Assembly: GCF_003286085.1 (NCBI RefSeq)
Contig: NW_020825288.1
Span: 13,764,001-13,828,000 of the forward strand
Direction of reading: 5' to 3'
Length of the DNA stretch: 64,000 bases
Source of the DNA: Drosophila persimilis
Lineage: Eukaryota; Arthropoda; Insecta; Diptera; Drosophilidae
Part shown: positions 12,701 through 23,797 of the stretch, piece after piece
Numbering within the stretch: the first letter of the stretch is position 1
Layout: every line of letters starts with the position of its first letter
The notes under the pieces: generated by a model
The model's database searches: none
Seen by the model: only the letters and a program-made list of their open reading frames with translations
Told to the model about the DNA's origin: nothing
Translations under genes and position numbers: made by a program

Positions 12701-15700
12701 ACACACACACACAAACAGTTGCACACCCACTCGCACACTTAGGTGTATCTAACAACAAATACAGATACACAGACAGCTGTAGGCTGGGAACAATAATAAG
12801 GCTCGAAACGGCACAAGGGAACACAGACCTGTTGGAAAAACAACTACAGAGCACGAAACAAAGTCCAGCAGCGAGAGACGTGGCAGTAGATACCCTTATA
12901 AAGATCTCATTCTTATGGTAGCCATATGAAATGGTCTTCCGATTTGGGTTAAATAATAGAGAAGAGACACAGGCAAGAAAACATTAACTGGCATCAGAGT
13001 AGATTCCATTTTTCCAATGCAAGCATCGTAGTACCCCTTGCAAGGGTATAAAAAGGTAAAGTGACTGCCCTGCCTCCCAACCCGTGTACGGACAGCAATC
13101 GGCCAGAGTCCTGTGGCTCTTCCTAGTCTGTGTGTCTGTCTGTCTGGCTGTCCAGGAAGTAGTGTGATTTACAAGGAGCAGCTCAACAGAACAGAACAGA
13201 ACAGGCACAATAATAAGCGAACAGCACAAAAGGAGGACACAGGACTGAGTCCACAGTTCTAGAGTTCCACACTTTACAGTGTCATTCGAGAACTTCCGCC
13301 GTAGAAGCAGAAGAATAACCAACCATATGGCAAAAGGCATAGTTTTGTTCGTTGAATGTTATAAACCATAAACTCTAACAAAAGCTGGAGAAAATGGAAT
13401 TCCCATGAGCGGAAAGTTAAGTTTTAGAATGCACCATAATAAATTTCCCATTTTCCAGCACTTTGAACTTTTCGCACAGTATTCTCCACCAAAAACCTGA
13501 ACCGCTTGAGCATGAGTTTAAGAGCCAGACAGAATTTTGTGGTCGGTGCTCCATGGTGCTCGACCTGGTGCTCCCTGATTAGCATACATTTAAATTCTCA
13601 TAATAAACAAGAGAAATTTTGCAGAATGAGGGTCTCCCCCGTACTCTTTGAGGTAGAAAGGATAATAGCCGCGCCTAGACAGCTGATTTATGTGTTGAGA
13701 AAATATTTATTGTTTGCTTTAAGGAACTTTCTCAGAGAACCTCAAGTTCTGGTGGGTTTAGGTGTAAAGCAGTGGATGCCTCGTTATCCAAAAATGCAAA
13801 AAAAAAACAAAGCTGCCAAGGTGTGGCATTCGGCACTCACTTGAGCAGATGCTAACTGCACCAACAAATTGCGAAAGCCTTTCTTCAGTCTGTATATCTC
13901 GCCTTGGAGCCATTGTCAGAGCTGTCAATGTCCATTGACAATTGCAGGGGGGGGGCTCTGTCAGGAGTTCCTCAAGCAGACAGCAGTCAGTCCTTGGCTC
14001 TAACCCCTCTACTCCCCTTCGGGCCCCGTCTACGCCTGTCAGCCAACATTGCTACTTGTTCTCAGTGTGCAAGTGTTTGTGTGAGTTCATTGTTTGAATT
14101 TCGGCTTAATTAAACAAAGCTGAAAAGTCAAGAAGCTGCCGGAGTGGGGAGCGGAACCCACATGTGTCTCTGGCTGTCAAATTTGCCAAAACTATAATAA
14201 TAATTGAAGCCCAAGCATCTATGAACATTCCAGCAGGGGCTTGTGAGTGGAGGAGGGCTAAAGGATGGGCAGCAGCTCGTCCCTTAATTATGAGTGAACT
14301 AATTAGATTCATATCGTCCTAAGCTGATGGATAACAAGTTTTTCTTCCCTCCAGCGGGGATTCACACTTGCGGTGAGCGACCAGACCTTGGACCTCAAGC
14401 TCATGTCGAATTTTTCCCCATATAAATAATTAAAATAGCCCAGAGCTGGACGAATGGTGCTTCGTCTGTGGAAAAATCTGATTAAAATTTCATTATATTT
14501 CGGTCGTTTGCAACAAACCAGGAAAGCACGTTTCGTAGGGTAGTACATTTAGGGGTAAGTACCTGGATGTATAGTGATTGAATTAAGCTGTGATCTAAAA
14601 CTCGTTTTATCATTTTGGAAGCACTGTAGTGAGTATGTGGCTTGGGATCTGTAAAGTGACCACACCCCATCTTGAGACTGCACATCATCCAAACACTACA
14701 GGAGCATAAGTCTGCACAGCTATGCTAATTAACCCCTTCCCATCTCATCATACGTGTTTGAAGGTACTGTTTCCCGAGTGGGCAAAACAAATGTTTTGGT
14801 TGTGTTTACCCCGTCGCTGCTCTATTGCCTGCCGATTTTCACAGGGGATCCAGGTCGTGATGCCAATGAGGTCTGTTTGTGTTGGCTGCTAGCCTTTAGA
14901 TTGCCTTGCTGATTGGCCTCGGGGCAGATTGTCAACGACAGGATAATTAGCTGCAACAGGAGATGACTGTCTGGCGGTATGCTGGGGCGACTGCTGCTTC
15001 CGATGTGTATCTATTGCCACTCTTAAGCTGATTGTATAAGCAGCATCCCCCTTCTCAATCACTCACTCGCCCACTGACACTCAATCGCTATCTCCCTCTC
15101 CGCTGCACTGTGCATCGATTTTATTTTTCTTTGGATTTCCTTCAACATTTTCCGGATTTGCACTGAATTTGAGTGGAAAACTTGCCAAGTGAACGTCAGT
15201 CAGTCACTCGTTGGTGCTCCTTTTGTCAGTGCTACGACTGTGAGTGCGTGTATGTGTGTGTGTGTGTGCTTAAAACAAACATCCCGTTAACCCGCACAAG
15301 TGTCGTCGTCACTACACAAGAATTCACACCCACACACTCAGAGGAAAGGAAATACAGACTCGCACACTTATGGAGTGGAAATACACGGATGCATCTGCAC
15401 TTGTCTTTATTGAAGGCGGAGAGCGAGAATGGGAATGCCAATGGATAAAAGAATGATAGGGGAAACTCTATCATATGGATTTTTGTCTAGCCGTGTCAAT
15501 ATGCTCAACAATTGCTCAACCTCCGCAATCCATGAAATTGCAAAAGGCATCTACAAAATGCAATAAGATTTCTCGCACATATTTATTATATACTATCTTA
15601 TAAAAATCATCGCAACAATATTCATATTCGATTCCCCCTCAATTGCCTAGATCTTCTTTCACAATTTTGACATGAAATTCAATAAGCAACAATGCCATTT

Positions 15701-18700
15701 CTTATGTCGTTTAAGTAGTATTAGATATAGTGCACTTTCTAGTCCCCAAACCAGACCTAATTGCCTATAATTTCGAAACGCTTGATATAATACTCCGATT
15801 ACCACTGAGAGCTTAACTTAACGTTGCTAAGTCTTCCCGCACAGCCAATCCACTCTTTGACCTGGCAGCCATACAAATCAGATCTATTAGGAATATTGTA
15901 TTATTCGCAATAACTTAGAAATGTCGCTGCACGCCCGACATACAGATGATTGACATGTATATGGTATGACATGGCCATGGCCCTGTTAAATTGACTTGTA
16001 ACCGTTTGCACTCCGGTGTCATTGTCGGAGTCATCGATGCCAAAGACTTTGCTTGTGGCCCCAACAAACAGACCCACACACATACATACGGAAAACCATA
16101 AAAAACGGCAGCAAAAAAGGGCAAAAACACACTCGTATAGGCAAGGTTTATGGTCAATAAGGATAGGGCCTTTTTGGGCTGGCGGAATCCTTTTGACTGT
16201 CCCATTGAAAATCCTTAGCCCCATTTACCTGGTCCTAAAAAAGGGAAGAGGTGAATGAAATGTAGACAGCATAAAAATCAGGAATATCCTACTACTTTCA
16301 TTTACCTTTTCCTGCAGAAGGGCGAGTTATGACAGAAAGGGACGGGGCATTGCAATTAAACGGCAACACCTAGACAAACACATTGTGGCTCTTGTGGCCA
16401 AGATTAATGTGGAATGGCACGGGCAACGGTCTGTCCTCAGCAGCTGCATCTCCCTCTCTTGATGGTAGGGTCCAGGGCGGTATGTGTGTCTGTGTTTATG
16501 CGGTTTCTATATATCCGTGACCCGATTCATGGAGCACACAGCATTTTTGCTCATTTATTTTGTGGCCAGCCTCGTGATTATGGCAGGCGCTGTCACACAC
16601 ATTTAATTAGGCAAAATTGCTGACATTTATCTCTCTCCAGTTTTCTTTTAGTCCATTTCGTAGTCTGTGATTCCCGCAAGTCTCATTGAAACTCCCCAAA
16701 GTATTCAAGAGATATTTTTCTGTGGTTAGCAAAAAATTAAGCTACGAAATGTGGCTGAGGGATATTTATGGCTCACAAATTCAACAAAATGTTGTTCAGA
16801 GTTGGCAAAAGCTGAGCGATTTATGATTGGAGTAGTTAGGAAACATTTTTGAAGCGAGATCTTCAGCATTTTAATTAAATGTTTGGCTAGGATCTCCTCT
16901 ACATTCCATTCCTCTCTCAAAGTTGCAAAGTTACAAGCCTAGAAACACACACTGAAACTGCGTTTGTGGCAACTTTATCCTTGATGTTGTTGAAGCATAG
17001 CATACAGCACATAAATTACTGGTTAGACCCTCTGGTAAACAATTACAGTTGCGGCCTGATAGCCCCCATTTCAATTGGCTATCGATACCCATTTCGGTAC
17101 GCCCCTTCACGACCCAATGCTCAATGATTTCGACAAATGGCTGGCGGAAATTTGCACAAATTCCAAAGGATTTGCCACAACAATGGAGGCGCTTGTTGAA
17201 TGGAAAGAGAGAGACGGGAGAGAGAAAGTGGGAGTGGGAGTGGGAGAGCGAGAAAATTCAATATCAAATAATGCTATTAATATTTTATTATTATTACTAT
17301 GCAAAGCTCGCGAACAATTCCCAAAGCCAAAGTTTTTCCATGCGACGGTTTACGGGCAATAGAAAATGCGGAATTCAATCCAAGAACACACACAATGGCT
17401 ACAATGGAGGGTCTGGAGAGCGGGACTGGGCGGGACGGGGGGAAAGCATAATACTATTTTTCCATACTCGTATAAGCAATTTCTGTGTGGATGCAAAAGA
17501 TTCGCCGAGAGCAGATTAATAATTCAATTAGATGGCAAAACGCGGCGTATGCGTGATGCATTATGCAAATGCCTTGCAGAGGCACAAGAAACGCGGCAGA
17601 CGTTGGCAATTTGGTGGCTGACACATGACGAGGACAAATGTCAGTGTCACCAATTGAGAGCAAGCTCGGGGAATCGCACGAGGTATTAGATATAAGGTGA
17701 AACTATCATTCATCCTCTCTGGGGAATGGAAATGGAAGTTGGAAAGCCAAAGCCAACTACTGGCAATTAGATCAACTAGATTGATGGGCACAGAGTGACC
17801 CAATTGAGTGACGAACATCAACCATATTATCGTTGGCTGAATCAAGTGGCTGCGCCCTATCTGCTGTTCCCCAGCAACAGTTTATAAATTAGTTAAAAAT
17901 CTATTTATGTGGAAAATGTGCGTGGCATAAACATGATGCTAACGTGGCCTCTGTGGCAGGCTGTTCTTAGACGGATGAGTATCCCATCCCCAGGGAGTCG
18001 CCTCGTTTGCCAACTTACGTGATACTCATTATTTACATTCGATTGAAAGTTAAACGTGCGAACAGATGAGCAGAACTTTGTCGTTCGTTTCGGCACAACA
18101 TGTATTTAGATTTCTATATCTGTGAGCGTGCAAGTATACGCGTGTGTGTGCTGCTCGTATCCTTTACTGCTGCCACGTCAAGCACGTAAATTGCTCGTTT
18201 TCGCCCCAAAAAAAAAAAAGGATAAACTTTGGTTCCGTATATACATCCTTGCCTTCCACTGAGCGAACGGAGGAGGAGTTCCTTTGGCTCCCCGCTTTTG
18301 AAAACTGGATTATGCATCGATGAAGGTGCACGCTTCTCTGTGTGCCTGTTTGCCTGTATGCGGGAGTATCTGTGTGTTTGGTAGGGGAAAACGAAAAGTT
18401 TCACATGTGCTAGGGCTGCTAATGAGACTCGCATTCATTTTCATTTAGCAGCTGGCTGGCTAGAAGTGAAATAAATTAAAAGCAAGGAGTGGGACCGAGC
18501 GAAAGGAGGAACTTTTGCTGAAACCTTTTGTCGTGATTTATACATTTTATTAAATAATATAAATGCACGTTTGATGTGTGATAATTGTGTAGCACAGCTA
18601 TGTCTCTTCATTGCCATAAACTTTGCTCCCCATAGAGTGGGTTATTCCACGAAGGATTTATCGCTATCCGCCTCCTGTTGCTCCCTGCCTGTCATCGCTT

Positions 18701-19446
18701 TTTCCTTTTGTCTTGACAAATCATCAAAGGGCATCTGGGCTCAGAGGTTAGTGAAAATATTGATTGCGTATACGCACCATAAACCAGAACAAGGGAAACC
18801 ACACAAAAACTATACGACAATGTTCGGCGAAATATGCGCGCACGTAATAAAAAGGAAATGTTCATAAAAGTTCATGTCCGATGCCTCGCCCTACCCATAC
18901 AATTCGCCTCTACACCCTCCTGATCGGAGAGAAAGAGAGAGAGACATTGTAAGTTATAGTAGCAATACCTGAACCAGAAGCAGAATTTTTTTTACGAGCC
19001 TCGCAACAGACATAAATCCCAAAGAGGGGCCGGAGTCGGAGTGAAAACCCAATGAATGCTTCGATGGCAGCCATATGAAAACTGAATAACGAATACCCAT
19101 AACCCCCTGACCTTCCCCTGCAGTCGGAATCACTCACCGTTGTGCCATCATAGCCATTTGTGAGCAGTTGAATGTCGATTTCAATGTCCATGTCCACCTT
19201 AGCGGTTGTCAACTGCAGCGGCAGGTGATCGGCCTCCAGCAGCGTGCCGTTCCGACTGCTGCTGCTACTGTTGCTGATGGCCATGCCGATGCTGCTGCTG
19301 ATGGAGCCGGCGGCGGTGGTGGTGCTGCTGGTGGTCAGGAAAGGACTGCTGTGGTTGCTCCTGCCGCTAGCCGCAGAGGCAGCCACTGCCGCTGCCCCGG
19401 CCGCTGTCAGAGCGAATGCTGCAATAGCACTCATTGCATTTGTCAT
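5606..19446 (-). CDS. Dop1R1: Dopamine D1-like receptor, 5' coding exons (partial, continues past left edge)
   Basis: Class A G-protein-coupled receptor for dopamine (D1-like, Gs/cAMP coupling by family knowledge), at the neuronal plasma membrane. Four coding exons join in frame: 19446-19138, 9962-9857, 9387-9208, 5735-5606 (241 codons plus 2 nt). Exon 1 gives an Ala/Ser-rich extracellular N-terminus ending [13 protein letters not shown] and NGYDGTT. Exon 2 adds NESS and NAS glycosylation sites and ends SIVVV. Exon 3 holds TM1 ([11 protein letters not shown]) and TM2 ([10 protein letters not shown]). Exon 4 holds the start of TM3 with WVAFD (amine-binding Asp 3.32) and MDRYI (DRY motif), ending KDPLR. 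Intron phases fit (0, 1, 1, 2). The next exon, expected to start YGRWV, is not present anywhere in 1-5605, so TM4-TM7 lie outside. ATG at 19446 is the first in frame; 19434 is a second possible start. Identity rests on close recall of the D. melanogaster protein, so I am confident of the family and gene. Confidence 0.93.
5736..9207 (-). other. Dop1R1 intron 3
   Basis: A 3.5-kb intron between the TM1-TM2 exon (donor GTGAGT at 9207) and the TM3 exon (acceptor CTGCAG ending 5736). It splits the Gly codon of LLG-YWIFG. No credible coding sequence lies inside; the several ORFs of 60-160 codons lack family resemblance or protein-like composition. A short GGGACT/GGACTG repeat occurs near 7466-7500. 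Confidence 0.85.
9388..9856 (-). other. Dop1R1 intron 2
   Basis: A 469-bp intron between exon 2 (donor GTAAAG at 9856) and exon 3 (acceptor CCGCAG ending 9388). It contains a 44-nt homopolymer (T on plus, A on the transcript) at 9660-9703. Confidence 0.9.
9660..9703. repeat. 44-nt poly(T)/poly(A) tract
   Basis: Forty-four consecutive T on the plus strand, A in the Dop1R1 pre-mRNA, followed by TTG-rich sequence. No retroelement body or target-site duplication is visible next to it, so it is called a homopolymer and not an insertion. The assembled length is likely unreliable. Confidence 0.95.
10137..10168. repeat. 11-bp tandem repeat, three copies
   Basis: The unit GTGGCATGCGT occurs three times head to tail, the last with a terminal change. 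It lies in Dop1R1 intron 1. Function unknown. Confidence 0.85.
12693..12713. repeat. (AC)n microsatellite
   Basis: Uninterrupted AC dinucleotide run in Dop1R1 intron 1. Confidence 0.9.
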
Positions 19447-20507
19447 TTGGATGGCGGGTGGGGTTAGGATTAGGACGGGGAAGGAGGTGGGGTTCTGGTC
19501 TGGTCTGGTCTGCTCTGATCTGGTCTGGTAAAGGGTGGCAGGTCCTCTGCGGTTCGTTCGCTTTGTGCCTCAGTTACAGGATTGACGGCAGTAAAAGCCC
19601 GATGGCCGGATACGGCAATGCAGTTGCAGCATTTCGCTAATAGACTTTGATTGAGATGCAATTTGTCCACTGTTTTCCAGATCTTCACTTGGTATTCGTT
19701 TTGAATTTTCCTGCCTGTTTGTTCTGTTTATTCATAGCTGCAGCAGCCGCCAGAGGCCCACAGGCGATGGACGCACTGCACTGAACTCGGGCTCGACCGG
19801 AAATTGACCAAGTCCGTGCATCAATCAGACAAATTACTAAAATGGAAGTCAATTCAGGGGCCAGGCCGCACCACTCCTTGAATGATTAATTGCCCGATGT
19901 CCGACTTTTTGCACTTCCCAGCCACACGCATACGCACTGGCACTCGCACACTAGGAGGCAACGCGCGCCCGACAAGAATTCTCGATCGGCACAGACACAG
20001 ACAGTGACACCGACACAGACGCCGAAAGAGAAACCGACACACACCTTCTGGCACTTGGATATGGTAGGGCGGCTCCTGGCGGGCTATGCTTCAGCTTCAG
20101 CTGCTGTTTCTGCTGCCGCGTGCCGAACCGTGCGAACTGAAGTCTGAACGTCGACTGTCCGGACACGCACGACTGGCCGTGCCGGAGCAGAGACGAGCGT
20201 CGGGCCAATGTGTCTCCTTGGCCAGTGCCGCCAAGTATCCAACAACTTTCGAATCGTTTTCATACGCGACTGAATGCCAGAAGGCCAGAAGGGGAGCCGC
20301 AGTCAGAGCCGGAATCGGAGCCGGAGCCGACAATTTTCATTCAACAGGATGTGCCATAACACAGGCGAAATATCTGCGCCGCGCATCCATGAGAGAGCTT
20401 TGTTCCATAGAGAGAGTGAGAGAGGGAGAGAGAGAGCACCGAGCGGGAGGGAGAGTAAACTGGGGTAAGAGCGCAACAATCACCTGTTGTGCCATAGAAG
20501 CGTTTTA

Positions 20508-20660
20508 GGCGCGACTTCTCTGCGTTTTCTTGTGCGCGACTTTGGTGCGATTTCGCAGTGCGACTTTCTGCACACTTTCTGGGCGCGACTTTTATACAGG
20601 GCGCGACTTTTATACAGTGCGCGGCTTTTGAGCATTGCTTGCGCCTTGCGATTTGCGATT
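20508..20660. repeat. Degenerate GCGCGACTTTT array
   Basis: Around eight copies of a GCGCGACTTT-like word in about 150 bp. Two are a near-perfect 18-bp tandem duplication (20581-20616) and one is a degenerate third copy. On the minus strand the duplicated unit reads TATAAAAGTCGCGC, so each copy carries a TATA box facing Dop1R1. A related AGTCGCGC word occurs at 23038-23046, upstream of the next protease gene. Confidence 0.75.
20589..20614 (-). promoter_or_regulatory. Duplicated TATA boxes upstream of Dop1R1 (candidate)
   Basis: The word TATAAAAG appears twice on the minus strand, 18 bp apart, about 1.15 kb upstream of the Dop1R1 start codon and in its orientation. Either could set a start near 20560-20580. 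They may equally be a by-product of the repeat array. Confidence 0.35.
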
Positions 20661-20817
20661 GGCGACCGGGTGCCTCCATTAGGTCTCATTAGCAGACGAC
20701 AGCCGCAACCGCATCCAAATGGGCGACAATTTCCAGCTTTTGACAAATTGCCGCTGGCACAGAGCCACAAGTCGAGGAGGCAATCTTTCAATTTTAATGT
20801 AAAAAACTAGGCTAGCG

Positions 20818-20823
20818 TTTATT
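20818..20823 (-). terminator. Poly(A) signal AATAAA of protease gene A
   Basis: AATAAA on the minus strand about 50 nt after the stop codon at 20873. Confidence 0.7.
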
Positions 20824-20872
20824 TTGGCACTGGATTCATATAAGCTATTCACTAATCTTCTGGGGAAACCCC

Positions 20873-22981
20873 TCAGAACCACATCACCGTATGCAGCCAT
20901 TCGATGTGCCTGGCCAGATCCGTGTAGATCACGGGCTGCGAGAGGTCGCAACGATTGCTGAGCCGCTGTCCGGCGGAGACGACTCCGCGCAGCAGCCATA
21001 TGTCCGACTCCTGGAGCATCAGCCCACCTCCAGAGTCCCCATTGCAGGGACCGGCTCCCTCCCGATTACTGGCACAAATGGTGCGTGAGGTGACGAAGCG
21101 CACATTCTCGGATGTGAGATTCCCCCGGCACTCCGGCTGCGTGATGATGTCCGTGTCCGTCATCTTCGCGATCCGAGAATTCCTGTTGCCCCGCTCATCC
21201 TCTCCCCAGCCGGCCACATACGACTTGTGGCCCGATGGAAGGTCGAGCAAATAGTTATCATTCCACAGGCAGATGGGTCGGATATAGTCGCCGATACTGA
21301 AATATATATTGTTAAGATTACGCTTAAAGGATCTGTCTTGCAACACTTACTCCACTGGCTCTGAAAGCCTGAGCGCCGCCAGATCCGCGTCCGTATAGAT
21401 ACTGGGGTTGTACTGCTCGTGGATGACAAGCTCGGCTACTGCTCGCCGGGCTCCCACTCCTGGCGTCAGCAGGTCCAGGGTGGTGCGTCCCAGCGACACG
21501 GCCGTGCGAGAGGCGGGCAGATTGCGGGTGCCGAAGCGGAAGCAATGGGCCGCCGAGAGCACGGTAAGAGCTGAGATAAGGGTGCCACCGCATAAAAAGT
21601 TGTATTCGTTGCCCACCCGCTCGAACAGGGCCACCATCCAGGGCAGCTGTCCCCGCTCCACCACCTGCCCGAAGTGGATGAGCGGCGTACTGACGGGCTT
21701 TTCCCTGCCACAGACTCCGTTCAACTGTCCCAGGGTCTGGGGCCTGTTTCCTGATGGTCGTTGTCGAGATGCTGATGGTGCTGTGGGTCGCTGTGTGGTG
21801 GTTGCAGTCGGTTCTGGGATAAATTGTGGTGCTGGCGTTGGTCCTGGACGTGGTCGGAATGGTTCTTGGTGCTGTTGGGGTTGAGGCTGAGGCTGAGGTT
21901 GGGGTCGTATTCTCACTGGTTCCTCCGGCTGTTGAGCCTGTTGAGGGTATTGCGGGTATTGCGGCTGCTGTGGCTGTTGCGGCTGTTGTGAAAATTGTGG
22001 CCGCCGAGGCCTTTGTTCTGGTTCTTGTGGCAGGATATTCAGCAAAGGCGCTGTGGAACGCAGGGTGTGTGATAGCGAAAGTTTCGTACTAGGAGGACCA
22101 TCTGCATCGGTATCAATAAACGAATCAGATGAAGACATAGATGGAAAGATGGTTCCCCACTTACATGACATTGAACGGCAAAACACCTGGCCGTTGAGGG
22201 AGATCATGGTTAGTTTTGGAACAACACCTGGCGTGGGGAAGTCTACGCGATAGTTGATGGGTTCATTGTGTTGCAGACGATACCTAACCGATTCCTCATT
22301 CTCCAGAAGATTAAGGTCCCCGGGGTAGCTCTGAAAGAGATGCAAAGAAAGCGCGTCATAATTTTTCTGCTCTCGTATAGATGTCGTCAACAGTTGTAAT
22401 CGACGTGAGATCCCCCATCTTCGTAAACATAACTCAACTGGTAAAACCAAACATCCAAAACAGCACCAGCGACAGCACAGCAGCTGAGGCTCGGGCGAAC
22501 TTAATACTAGTCTGTAGTAAAAACCGGTCGCACAACTTTGTTCCATACCGGAGAGAACAGATCAGAACGGAACGACACGGAACGGAAGAAAATCAAGTGA
22601 CAGCACTGGGGGGTTTCCCCACAGGCCTTATCAGGCATGCAATTCCCATGAAAATCTACTACAACATTGAGTTCGCAATTGTGATAGGGGAAAATCACGC
22701 TCCCATCTGAGAGTAAGGTCAATGCATGATAAGAGAGCACACAAAACAACAGCTGGAAAGGGAAAACTTACAGAGGTATGTCGACCTGGCTGGGAAAGCT
22801 CTATACGGAGTGTATTTTCGACAATGGAGGAATCCAATTTCAGGCTTATGTGCCCGATATGCTCCTGGTTATAGGCCAAGTACTCAAACAGCTCTGGGCA
22901 GGCAATGTACGGTAGGTTTTGTCCCCAGTTAAGAGAGATCTGAAGCAGAGCCAGCAGAAGACCTAGTTGTAGCGAACACAT
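20873..22981 (-). CDS. Secreted gastrulation-defective-type serine protease A
   Basis: Predicted secreted S1 serine endopeptidase, 516 aa, four exons: 22981-22772, 22330-22165, 22101-21351, 21296-20873. A signal peptide (MCSLQLGLLLALLQISLNWG) is followed by a GD_N-like module (about residues 25-125). A Pro/Gln-rich linker with PQQPQYPQ and RPQPQPQPQ runs from about 126 to 255, then comes the S1 domain, which starts at CGREK. The triad is complete: His in SAAHCF, Asp in YTDADLAAL, Ser in GDSGGG. The activation region reads PLIHFGQ rather than R-IVGG, and the S1-pocket base (position 189) is Gly, so trypsin-like specificity is doubtful. Exon sizes 210 and 166 are identical to those of the next paralogue, confirming the joins. 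A TATAAATA box lies only 21 nt before the ATG. It resembles the fly CG9649/CG9631-type genes by recall; the exact orthologue is not assigned. Confidence 0.9.
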
Positions 22982-23001
22982 AACTTATACGATCCAATAA
23001 A

Positions 23002-23009
23002 TATTTATA
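23002..23009 (-). promoter_or_regulatory. TATA box upstream of protease gene A
   Basis: TATAAATA on the minus strand. The usual 30-nt offset would place the transcript start at or just past the ATG at 22981, so the box is either unused or implies an unusually short leader. Confidence 0.4.
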
Positions 23010-23223
23010 AGGAAAGAAATAAATAATGTAACTGCGAAAGTCGCGCACAAAACGCGAGGTCACAAGTCGTACCGATACCGAAACCGCACTCAATGAGAGT
23101 CGAGCGATGAATGATTTGTGTGTATAGTTAGGGGCACGATCTAGCTGAACGATCTGGCGGAATAGATCGATAATGAGATTCGATTGGAGCTAATATTCAG
23201 CCCCACACAGAGCTTGTTGGCGT

Positions 23224-23243
23224 TCTCTCTCTCTCTCTCTCTC
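23224..23243. repeat. (CT)n microsatellite
   Basis: Uninterrupted CT run about 250 bp upstream of protease gene A. It is GAGA-factor compatible; no function shown. Confidence 0.9.
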
Positions 23244-23380
23244 CGTTTATGTCGTAAGCCCCTTGGATGGGGCCACTTGATTTTACGAGTACTCTATCTT
23301 AAAGGTTTTGTGGATTTCCAACATGATGAATGAGGAAATCAACTGTATAATCCTCACAGAGGAGTTTCCATTTAATTTTA

Positions 23381-23495
23381 GAATTTAGAATCTTCCTATA
23401 AATGCCACTAGCTATCAAATAATTAAGCCAAGATTTAGAATCTGTACAAGGAACTTGCTATAGATGCCACTAGCTATCAAAGAATCCAGCCAGAA
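23381..23495. repeat. Imperfect tandem duplication, two copies
   Basis: The words ATTTAGAATCT and ATGCCACTAGCTATCAAA each occur twice, offset by 50 and 62 bp respectively. This implies a duplication of about 50-60 bp with a later 12-bp length change. Confidence 0.7.
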
Positions 23496-23604
23496 CAGTT
23501 CCCAGCAACTGTAGCTCCCAAAAATATGCCTTTATATGAATTCCCTATGAAATTTACCAGCAAAAAGAGGGTTGTAGTGTACACACATTTCGTGGTTTTG
23601 TTTC

Positions 23605-23610
23605 TTTATT
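23605..23610 (-). terminator. Poly(A) signal AATAAA, probable gene B
   Basis: Minus-strand AATAAA about 190 nt past the stop codon at 23798. Confidence 0.45.
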
Positions 23611-23797
23611 TCACTTTATGATTAATGGTTGATAGACTTGAATTACCCGTTGCGTAGATGCGAGTTTAAATTCAATAAATCAAGCTACGGTTCTGCTTGG
23701 GTCTTCCAACAATTTGTCACTTCTCAGTTAATTGTCATTGCATTCACAAAAGGCAGGAAAAATTAATAATTTGGCTTCGATTTCAGTTCTTTTCGGA

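Larger units (their letters stand above)
9963..19137 (-). other. Dop1R1 intron 1
   Basis: A 9.2-kb intron between the N-terminal exon (donor GTGAGT at 19137) and exon 2 (acceptor TTGCAG ending 9963). I see no coding exon inside. It includes an 11-bp GTGGCATGCGT triplication (10137-10168), an AC microsatellite (12693-12713) and a GT run near 15254-15268. Introns of this size in fly neuronal receptors often carry enhancers (inference). Confidence 0.85.
19447..20872 (-). other. Region upstream of the Dop1R1 start codon; likely 5' UTR and promoter
   Basis: About 1.4 kb between the first Dop1R1 ATG and the stop codon of the neighbouring protease gene. No coding sequence is supported. GC content rises between about 19900 and 20700. 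Initiator-like TCAGT strings on the minus strand occur near 20135 and 20270, and two TATAAAAG boxes lie at 20589-20596 and 20607-20614. The transcription start cannot be fixed from sequence alone. Confidence 0.5.
22982..23797. other. Intergenic spacer between protease genes A and B
   Basis: No coding sequence seen. It holds a CT microsatellite (23224-23243), an imperfect tandem duplication (23381-23495) and, nearer gene B, a minus-strand AATAAA (23605-23610) that probably ends the gene B transcript. Confidence 0.8.

Noticed and set aside
18910-19137. Read-through of Dop1R1 exon 1 beyond the GTGAGT donor
   Set aside because: Family alignment shows the protein continues with LTSFYNESS encoded at 9962, so this part is intron.
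20086-20508. 140-codon plus-strand ORF upstream of Dop1R1
   Set aside because: GC-rich, Arg/Ala-rich chance ORF in the likely promoter/5' UTR; no family match.
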